Positions 56,015-64,000 of a DNA stretch of 64,000 nucleotides are shown here, in pieces. The first letter of the stretch is position 1. Each line of letters begins with the position of its first letter. A model generated the notes under the pieces. The model did not search any database, was not told the origin of the DNA, and saw only the letters and a list, made by a program, of their open reading frames with translations. This stretch comes from Dichetophora obliterata. Its lineage: Eukaryota > Arthropoda > Insecta > Diptera > Sciomyzidae. The position numbers and the translations under genes are program-made. The DNA is taken from positions 12,103,467 to 12,167,466 of the forward strand of contig OY986436.1 in NCBI GenBank assembly GCA_963920525.1, read 5' to 3'.

Positions 56015-56210
56015 GGCTAAAATTTTTATTTGAGTATTCAAAGTGAGATGAGTGGGATTTTTCAGTATCCCAGTAGTCACTTTCATTCAAATAATAGTAA
56101 CACAAACTGTTTAGCTATGATTCTTATTTGAGTATTCAAAGTTAGATGAGTGGGATTTTTCAGTATCCCAGTTGTCACTTTCATTCAAATAATAGTAACA
56201 CAAACTGTTA
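56015..56210. repeat. 98-bp tandem duplication
   Basis: CAGTATCCCAGTAGTCAC at 56063 recurs as CAGTATCCCAGTTGTCAC at 56161; the surrounding ATTTGAGTATTCAAAG and AATAATAGTAACACAAACTG blocks repeat with the same 98-bp period. Confidence 0.85.
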
Positions 56211-56307
56211 TTTTATTTTAAAGGAATATTACACAATTGTTATTTATCTCTGTTTATTAAATATATTTTACTGTTATATTAGTTATGATGGCATCGTTAT
56301 AACTCAT

Positions 56308-56470
56308 AGTCTGTTAAATTCTGGAATTAAAAACTATTTACGGGCAACTATGAATGAGGAGCGATCAAATGCACTGGCCATATTAAATATTGAAGCAGAT
56401 CTAGTACAAAAACTAAGTTATTAGGACATAATAAATGATTTAGCACGAGAACATGAGATGAAATTCTCTA
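56308..56470 (+). pseudogene. hAT transposase C-terminal fragment (dimerisation region)
   Basis: The frame reads SLLNSGIKNYLRATMNEERS, NALAILNIEADLVQKLSY, a TAG, and then in the same frame DIINDLAREHEMKF. This matches the end of hAT transposases (KxYLRSTMxQERLxxLAxLxIE...DIIxxFA), which mediates multimerisation. The in-frame stop and missing catalytic core show it is dead. Sequence 5' of about 56308 in the same frame is repeat DNA. Confidence 0.75.
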
Positions 56471-56847
56471 TTTTTATTATTTTGTGTACAATGCTTAATA
56501 CAATAATTAAGTACAGGCTTTAAGCAAAATATGTTAAAACTAACAAAATATTTTTATTTCCTAATGAAAATTGGAATTAGTTTTGTTTTTTTTTTGTACA
56601 TTTTTCTGAAAAACATGAAAAATCCTCAAAAATATTATTTATTTCGCCGAAAATAACAGTTGAATCAACAAATTATGTAGGAATTGTTTGTAGAAAATTT
56701 TATTAGCTTTACAGCCCTATTCTGACAAAAACCAAATTTTTCAATGAAATTGTCACTATCTGAATAGCAGCTGACAATTTTTGTCAGAATTTTATATATT
56801 TTAGTTTCAAATTTTGTTTTGAAATCAAAAATTACAACAAACGCATA

Positions 56848-57270
56848 AGGGGTATTCACGATTCGGAGCTCTTGTGCAAAAAAGTGCAGTTGTAGAAAAG
56901 AGCTCTACAATAACAAAATAAACGTGCTGTCAAAATTGCGCTTTTTTGCAAAAGAGCTCCGACTTTGGCCTGTAGTTCTTTTGCTGAGCTCTTGAGCTCC
57001 TTTTTGCACTTTGTGTTTTTTGACAGCAAATGAATAGTGATGGTGAATTGTGTAAGATTATAGTACCAATAAATGAAGCATATCCTGTAACACTGTGAAT
57101 TTTAATTATTTTATTGATATTATTGAAGCATCAGAATAGAATTCCACATCACTAACTGTCAAAGCACTTTCATTTGATTTTGTCTGTGTGAGGTGTGTTC
57201 ACAGTTTGTAGCTCTTTTTTGACAGCCATTGCGCTTTTTTGCACAAGAGCTCCGGATCGTGAATACCCCT
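56848..57270. mobile_element. MITE with AGGGGTATTCACGAT ends
   Basis: AGGGGTATTCACGATTCGGA on the left pairs with AGGGGTATTCACGATCCGGA inverted on the right, continuing into GCTCTTGTGCAAAAAAG. 3-bp duplication ATA (56845-56847 and 57271-57273). GAGCTC- and GTGCA-type blocks recur inside. Confidence 0.85.
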
Positions 57271-57628
57271 ATAGAAACATTAAAAATACCGGGTAACTAT
57301 TGTTATTTTGCCAGAATAGGGCTGTTAATTTGTATTTGTTTGATTATTCTTGTTGGTTCTGGAGATATATGCTATTAAGTGGAACCAATTTTTTTTTGTA
57401 AAAAAATACAGTGGGCTATATCTCGAAAACAGAGTGACAGAAAAAAAATAATCACCGATCGATTTGACATTAGAAATGGCGTTAATTGCACAAACAACTT
57501 TTCGTTATTTGTATACCAGTGTAATAATCGCAAATTTCCGATTAGTTGGAGTGGGCGATGGTTTTTAAATTTTGTTTTCCCCTAAGTGTATGAAAAACTG
57601 AAAACCGCCATTACTAACATTAATTACC

Positions 57629-58547
57629 AAGGACCATAACGGTTATGATTTTTTTCAAAAAAGTCAACAAATAATCGTTATTTTTTGACTGATTTCATTT
57701 CGATCAAAAATAAAAATTAAAATTTGAATTTTATTTTTTCGATCAAAAATAATAGTTGAAATTTGACTGTTATTTTTTTGATCAAAAATAAAAATTTATG
57801 TTATTTTTTCGATCAAGAGTTACAGTTAAAATTTGACTTATTTTTTTTGATCAAAAATAAAAGTTAATATTTGACTTTATATTTTTGATCAAAAATTAAA
57901 GTTAAAATTTGACTTTTATTTTTCCGATCAAAAATAGATATTAAAAATTTGACAGATCAACTTCTTATTAATAACAGCTTAAATTTTCAATTAATAGAGT
58001 ACATGTTTTATTCTTTTATAACTATATTAATAACATTTTTGCACAGAGATAAAAATATTGCTATCGATCTTCATATCGTTGCATTGTATCGCTTAGTTGC
58101 TTATCATTGCACATTCTGTTTATATTTATTTCGCAAACGACTGAAACAGCGACTGCAAGCAGATGATAAGGAATTAAAATACGACTTTTACTTTTGATCG
58201 AAAAATAAAAGTAAAATTTTAACTGTTATTTATGATCGACAAAATAAAAGTAAAATTTTCACTTTTTTATTTGATCAAAAAATAGAAGTCAAATTTTAAC
58301 TTATATTTTAAATCGAAAAAATAAAAGTAAAATTTTAACTTTTATTTTTGTTCTAAATAAAATGGGTCAAAAATAACGATTATTTATTGACTTTTTTAAA
58401 AAGATCAGAAAAATTAAAATTATTAAAGATTATTATTCCTTAGCTAACAAGCATTACATTGCTATATTCAAATATCGAATAGACTTTTTCTTTCGATTTG
58501 ACTTTTTGAATAGAAATTACGAAATTAACTGTTATTTTCGGTCCCTG
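57629..58547. mobile_element. hAT-like foldback with GATCAAAAATAAAAGT arms
   Basis: The left CAAGGACCATAAC and inverted right CAGGGACCGAAAATAAC carry a perfect 8-bp TSD TTAATTAC (57621-57628 and 58548-58555). The arms are degenerate repeats of TTTGACTTTTATTTTTTCGA and its complement, flanking a core at about 57955-58195 unlike the repeats. A relative starts at 63922, and a piece of the same repeat occurs at about 53480-53580. Confidence 0.88.
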
Positions 58548-58895
58548 TTAATTACACATTCAAGCACGCCGTATCCTTATCGGACCAACAGTGGTTGGAC
58601 TCTCGCTTAAGTTTCTAAAAGTGAAATATTTAAATAATTAATTTAAAATCAAAACAGAAACTTACCTTCAAAGATTTTTCCATCGTACAAATTAAAATTA
58701 TCTAAATACGATGACATAATTTGACAACTAACATATCTTCTTATGGTAATATAAAACGCCATTTCTTCGCAAGTTTGCGACGATTATTTTTCATCAACTT
58801 TAAAGATGGTGCAATTTAAGCAAACGTCGAAAAACCAAAACAACACCAATTGCACTGAACTTTTCTCAAATTGGCGATTTTGGATATGTCAGCAG

Positions 58896-60693
58896 TGACG
58901 TGAATACCCTTGTTATTAAAATTTTACGTTTTTCACCACACTGATCAGCTAACCATGTCTTGTTCACGAAAACCCGTTACATCATTTTAAACTTATTGCC
59001 AACTGCGGTCGCTGGTTAGTTAAAGAAAGCATTTGCATTGATTGCAACAAGAACAACAACAACAATAAAAGCAACATTTTAAGGCCAAACATGTTTTGAC
59101 TGCGGAGCACCATCATCCAGCACACTTTAGCATTGTATCTTTTTAAAAATTCTCGGAATTCTTGACTGCATTCCAATGCATTACACAGCGCGCGTTTGTT
59201 TCTTCACGGGCTCGCTGGTTTTAAAACACGCACGAACGACGCCATACGACGACAACGACAAAACGCACACCTTTAAAAGTTTCTACCTGTCTACCTGTTT
59301 TGTGTGGTGAATATAAATTGACAACTGCTGCTCACATTTTTTAATAAAATTATTAAATAGCATGAAACAAAACCGGTAAACTTTAAATAAAGTTACACAT
59401 TTTCGTTGAATGTTGATGATATGTTGCTATAAGTTGGTGTTAACTATTGTTGGTGTTGTAAAAGGGGGCTTAAGACGCATTAATTAAATAAGCGTTTAAT
59501 CAATGGTACTGATGATCAGTAGAAACCAATGGAAATGTTCAATTAAGCGTGTCGAACCAAAACTGTTAATTAACAAAAATTTTGATTTAATTTGAAAATC
59601 ACAAAAAACAATACCTACTTTTATGTGTTCAGAAAAATTATGACATTTTGTGTGCTTTTACACTATGTTTTCAGTATAAGTAATTGACATGTCAAACATT
59701 ACCAACATAATGAAAAAACAGAAATGACGCAATATAAATAAATTTTAGACATTCTATTTGTATTTTTGTATGTAAATTTTTAAATTAAAAAAATGACGTG
59801 AATACCCTTGTTATTAAAATTTTACGTTTTTCACCACACTGATCAGCTAACCATGTCTTGTTCACGAAAACCCGTTACATCATTTTAAACTTATTGCCAA
59901 CTGCGGTCGCTGGTTAGTTAAAGAAAGCATTTGCATTGATTGCAACAAGAACAACAACAACAATAAAAGCAACATTTTAAGGCCAAACATGTTTTGACTG
60001 CGGAGCACCATCATCCAGCACACTTTAGCATTGTATCTTTTTAAAAATTCTCGGAATTCTTGACTGCATTCCAATGCATTACACAGCGCGCGTTTGTTTC
60101 TTCACGGGCTCGCTGGTTTTAAAACACGCACGAACGACGCCATACGACGACAACGACAAAACGCACACCTTTAAAAGTTTCTACCTGTCTACCTGTTTTG
60201 TGTGGTGAATATAAATTGACAACTGCTGCTCACATTTTTTAATAAAATTATTAAATAGCATGAAACAAAACCGGTAAACTTTAAATAAAGTTACACATTT
60301 TCGTTGAATGTTGATGATATGTTGCTATAAGTTGGTGTTAACTATTGTTGGTGTTGTAAAAGGGGGCTTAAGACGCATTAATTAAATAAGCGTTTAATCA
60401 ATGGTACTGATGATCAGTAGAAACCAATGGAAATGTTCAATTAAGCGTGTCGAACCAAAACTGTTAATTAACAAAAATTTTGATTTAATTTGAAAATCAC
60501 AAAAAACAATACCTACTTTTATGTGTTCAGAAAAATTATGACATTTTGTGTGCTTTTACACTATGTTTTCAGTATAAGTAATTGACATGTCAAACATTAC
60601 CAACATAATGAAAAAACAGAAATGACGCAATATAAATAAATTTTAGACATTCTATTTGTATTTTTGTATGTAAATTTTTAAATTAAAAAAATG
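58896..60693. repeat. 898-bp tandem duplication, apparently perfect
   Basis: TGACGTGAATACCCTTGTTA starts at 58896 and 59794. By eye I see no difference between the two copies over their full length, including the identical 64-codon minus frames at 58982 and 59880 (not recognised as a protein). The duplication contains a GC-richer region with CGCACGAACGACGCCATACG and AACAACAACAATAA. Either a very recent duplication or an assembly artefact. Confidence 0.95.
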
Positions 60694-60928
60694 TTGGAAT
60701 TGCATCTGTAAAATTTTAAGTTGAAACATAAATAATTTTGCTAATCCCCTTAACCTTCATCGGTCCCTTGTTCTAGAAACGAATAGGTCCCTTGTGTGTA
60801 AATTTTTCAGGAGCAATATTTTCATCGAAGAATGAAATGCATGCAATCTTCTCGTCAAAGTAATTATGTACTTATTAATTATTTTATTCAATTTAAAAAA
60901 CTTTGCAAATCGATTTATCGAGTAAAAA

Positions 60929-63102
60929 TCTATATATATAAAAGTGGATGTATGTATGTGGGTATGTATGTATATCACGTATGGACTCAAAAACAGCTGA
61001 ACCGATCTTTCTTAAATTGAAAAAAATATATTGAGAGTGCTTCTGGTAAGTTGGTGGCGATTGGACAAGGAGGCGTGGTACCTCCCATACAACCCAAATT
61101 TACGCTAACGCCCACAAACTATTAAAAATGCAATATATCAGAGGGTTTTGATCGTAAAAAACTAAAATTTTGTTTAGATGGTTACTATCGGCAACTGTAC
61201 TAAAATGGGCGTGGCCGCACTTTATGTACTACTACTTTTTCGAAATCATACCAATTCCTGAGTTGCGCAAGTTTTGATAGTTAAAAATATATATATAAAT
61301 GTTGCCACGCCCATTTTACCGCCCACAAATCAATGGAACTTCTCTATATAAGGCGGTTTTGATCGAATAAAACTAATATTTGGTAGTTTACTTCATATGT
61401 TTACTATGGTCGCAATATATCTACGCCCACTTTTTCGAAATCATGCTAATTCCTGAGATGTTCACGTTTTGATAGTGAAAATTGGTATGTAGGCATGGTT
61501 GCCACCTCAAAATCCCACGAAAAAACTTTTTCCCACAATACCAAAAATTATAACCATGAAAATTCCCATGGTATAAAATTGAAAAAAAATCCCATCGCAA
61601 TTATAAAAAACCACAAAGAATCCCACGGACATTTAAAATAACCACGAAAATCCCACGCAAATAAAAAAACCACGAAAAAATCCCATTTGTATTTAAAAAA
61701 CCACGATAAATCCCTTTTGTATTAAAAAAAACCACAAAAAAATCTCTCTTCCACAAAAAATTACTACAATAAATTATACAGACATAACAAATTGTCAAAA
61801 ATTAAACCAAAAATTACAAAAATTAAAAAGAACAACTCATATATTTCGTCGTCTGTATTTTAATTAGTCTTTCAGTAATAATATTCAATAAAAAATATTT
61901 GCTTAATCCTTCTTGGACCTGTATAAAGTTTACAAAAAGAGTTCCAAATTAGTTTTTAGTCTTTAAAAAGCAAAACACAATCACAAAATTCTTACCTTTT
62001 TAACAATTATTGCTCAGCACGCACCGCATCAAAAGCAAAATTCTATTCGACTGAAAATTCGATGAACAACGAACATTTCGACAGGGTTTGACGTTCGATA
62101 CTCGTTGTTCGATAACCAGGGAAGATTACGTCGAAAGCAACTCGTAATAAGGGCCAATCAGAAATCAATTTTAAGATATACCCATTTTGTATATTGATAA
62201 AAAAAAATTCACTGCAAAATATTTTCCCAATGCATGTAATTATGTCAAGAGTGAAAGAACTTCCCATCAAACCAAAGTAACCGAAATCTTAACGAATTCG
62301 TTGCGATATATAATTTTAGATGGGTTGAGACGATTTTGACAATGAAAAAATATGAAAAATATACACTTTTATGTATATATTTATACATATTTTAACTGAA
62401 AAATAAAAATAAATCCTTCAAAACAAAAAAAACCCACAAAACAAAAAAAAATCCCACTCAATTAAAAAATCCCATGGGAATTCCCATTTCCCACGGCAAT
62501 TAAAAATAACCACAAATTGGATTTTTCCCCCAAAGGTGGCAACTGTGTATGTAGGTACAATGGGACCAGGTGGCGGTCATTATGTATATAAATTTTGACA
62601 CGCCTACTTTTCCGCCCATCTATCTTTATAAAAAAAAATTAATATATGTATGTGTGTATATCACATAAAAACTCCGAAACCGCTGAACCAATTTTTATGA
62701 AATTTTCAGGGAAACGGTAGCAAAGTCTTGAGAAAGCTCTTGTGAAGTCTGGTGCTGATTGCAAAAAGGGGCATGGCACCTCAAATGTACCCCAACATTT
62801 TCGATATCGAATAGCTTTAGAATAATAGGTTACACATCATCGGAATTCGATTTTGTAAAACTTTAGCAAGTTATAAAACGCATACCAAGGATGGTGTTTG
62901 CATTGTAAAAGGGGCGTGGCACCTCCTAAACAACACAAATTTGCTATATCGAAAAGCTTAGCAATTATAGAGCTTAGCAATTATAGAGCGCACAGCCTCG
63001 GAATTCGGTATTCGACCACAATGTACACTTGTCGTTCCACGCATAACATTTTATGGGCGTCGAACAAGGAGGCGTGTTAGTAACGCGCCGAGTTTCAGCT
63101 AG
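60929..63102 (+). mobile_element. Helitron-like element, tandem halves, interrupted by a hAT
   Basis: Begins TCTATATATATAAAAGTGG, passes AGCTGAACCGATCTTTCTTA and repeated GGGCGTGG / GGAGGCGTGG segments, and ends GCGCCGAGTTTCAGCTAG before T. A second internal start-like segment (TCTATCTTTATAAAAA, CGCTGAACCAATTTTTATGA) at about 62620 indicates two units head to tail. The hAT element 61494-62547 sits in the first unit. No Rep/helicase frame. Confidence 0.55.
61494..62547. mobile_element. hAT-like element with AATCCCACGAAAAAACC repeats
   Basis: The left CATGGTTGCCACCT and inverted right CACAGTTGCCACCT have a perfect 8-bp TSD TATGTAGG (61486-61493 and 62548-62555). Both ends are lined by degenerate repeats of the AATCCCACGAAAAAACCA type. 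The Helitron-like copy at 41433-41965 has the uninterrupted site GGTATGTAGGTGCAATGGG. No transposase. Confidence 0.88.
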
Positions 63103-63346
63103 TTAAAAAAAAATTAAAAATTGGGAAAATATCAAAATAAAAATTAACAATAAAGCAGAAGAACATTTTCAAGGCGCTCCAAGATTATAGTGCATAAATT
63201 TTACACAAGAACATATTAGGAAAATTTTTCTGTAGGGTAGCAGCGACACTTATCGTGAAAAAAACGTCGAAAACATAAATTTTGCATACGATTTTTACAT
63301 TCAGCCAAAATCCTAGCTCGATTTGATGAACTTATATTAAAGAAAT

Positions 63347-63560
63347 GGTCGACCTTTGTAGTTTAGTGGAGAGTGTGCTAGACTATCAACCCAGAGGACC
63401 CTGACTCGAATCCGTGTCGGGCATGGTTCTTTTCACTTTCTTTGTTCTTTAATACATTTAAGAATTATGGGAAACTAAAAATCCACAACAAAATTGTGAA
63501 AAATGTGGAATTAAAGGAGAGGAACAACTAAGGGCTGGAATTACTTGCCGAGACTAAGGC
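63347..63560 (+). mobile_element. tRNA-derived SINE, copy 2
   Basis: Head GTCGACCTTTGTAGTTTAGT, GGAGAGTGTGCTAGACTATC and AACCCAGAGG, then a B-box position GACTCGAATCC (one change from the canonical GGTTCGAATCC pattern at two sites), then the tail ATGGTTCTTTTCACTTTC, AAGAATTATGG and ACAACTAAGGGCT. Colinear with 25640-25868. Confidence 0.8.
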
Positions 63561-63921
63561 TTAACACTAGCCTCGCTGAAAAGCAATTCAAATTATCCTT
63601 AACGTTTGTTTCGCCTAATCAATAATTCACGTATGATTCCAATCAATTCCTCTAAATAATCTGTCACTTTCCTTTCAGGTCAAAGACCACACCTTGTTTG
63701 TATGAGGCGCATGCCTTGGTTCTTTGATCTTTTAAAAAAGAAAAAAAATATCAGCTTGAACCTAAAAAGTATGTTAAATTTGCACAAAGAACCGGTTAAG
63801 GTTAAGCGCGTTTTTAAATAATTAATTCCCGCTACTTTTTGACAGAACGTGTGTGTCGCAAGAAATGATTTAGAGATGGGCGCATGTCACGAATTTAGAC
63901 TACGGCGTATCACGATAAATC

Positions 63922-64000
63922 CAGGGACCGAAAATAACTGTTATTTTACAATTTTCAGATGAAAAAGGCATAACGAAAAAGTGACCGGAGGACTTTTTTA
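63922..64000. mobile_element. Left end of a hAT-like element, runs off the window
   Basis: CAGGGACCGAAAATAACTGT matches the terminus of the element at 57629-58547 (right end read inward). The remainder lies beyond the window. Confidence 0.6.

Noticed and set aside
58982..60074. Two identical 64-codon minus-strand frames
   Set aside because: Copies of the 898-bp tandem duplication. The Leu run comes from a CAA/TTG repeat and no family is recognisable.

Overview
The window is eukaryotic, AT-rich and almost free of host genes. It looks like intergenic or long-intron DNA of an insect, most likely a higher fly. That is inferred from a ribosomal protein S21 sequence closely resembling the dipteran form as I know it, Tc1, hAT and P-like transposons, dipteran-style LINE fragments and long host-like stretches rich in TTG/GTT runs. 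There are no bacterial-type genes, operons or CRISPR arrays. The only long intact protein-coding gene is a Tc1/mariner transposase at 17532-18539.

The dominant content is nested DNA transposons, recognised by terminal inverted repeats (TIRs) and target-site duplications (TSDs). (a) hAT-like elements with 8-bp TSDs lie at 2036-2731, 9741-10598, 16029-19310, 26505-26941, 57629-58547 and 61494-62547, with another end at 63922. (b) P-superfamily-like elements whose TIRs begin CATGG or CAAGG, with 8-bp TSDs, lie at 9457-9612, 21814-22172, 22186-22791, 23486-24180, 24409-24623, 32402-32619, 34243-34924 and 37507-38251. (c) Many short MITEs have 2-5 bp TSDs. (d) Helitron-like elements lie at 41433-41965, 51184-53411 and 60929-63102. 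(e) There is one complete Tc1 element (17219-18847, inserted in a hAT element) and decayed Tc1 transposases at 33610-35175 and 47234-47435. (f) A hAT transposase tail lies at 56308-56470, LINE reverse-transcriptase remnants at 1-376 and 27062-27184, and two tRNA-derived SINEs at 25640-25868 and 63347-63560.

The most unusual system is a P-like, TIR-bounded element of about 0.7 kb carrying a captured copy of the host ribosomal protein gene RpS21. It is present twice (23486-24180 and 37507-38251), each copy flanked by its own 8-bp TSD. The two RpS21 copies carry different disabling lesions. One insertion site can be compared with an unoccupied paralogous site in the same window (35304-36094), which fixes the element boundary.

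Region by region: 0-12 kb holds a LINE remnant, MITEs and hAT foldbacks. 12-15.5 kb has a host-like stretch with a possible non-coding first exon. 15.6-19.3 kb holds a MITE, then a hAT element containing the intact Tc1. 20-25 kb is a dense pile-up of P-like and other MITEs including RpS21 copy 1. 25-27 kb has an inverted-repeat element with a SINE. 29.4-32.6 kb is a row of MITEs. 33.6-38.6 kb holds the split Tc1 pseudogene, a second family-B element and RpS21 copy 2. 41.4-43.1 kb is Helitron-like sequence plus a very long TATAG satellite. 44.6-49.7 kb is low-complexity DNA and a 378-bp tandem duplication. 51-54 kb is Helitron-like. 54-57 kb has tandem repeats, a tRNA-like sequence and a hAT tail. 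58.9-60.7 kb is an apparently perfect 898-bp tandem duplication. 60.9-63.1 kb is a Helitron-like element interrupted by a hAT.
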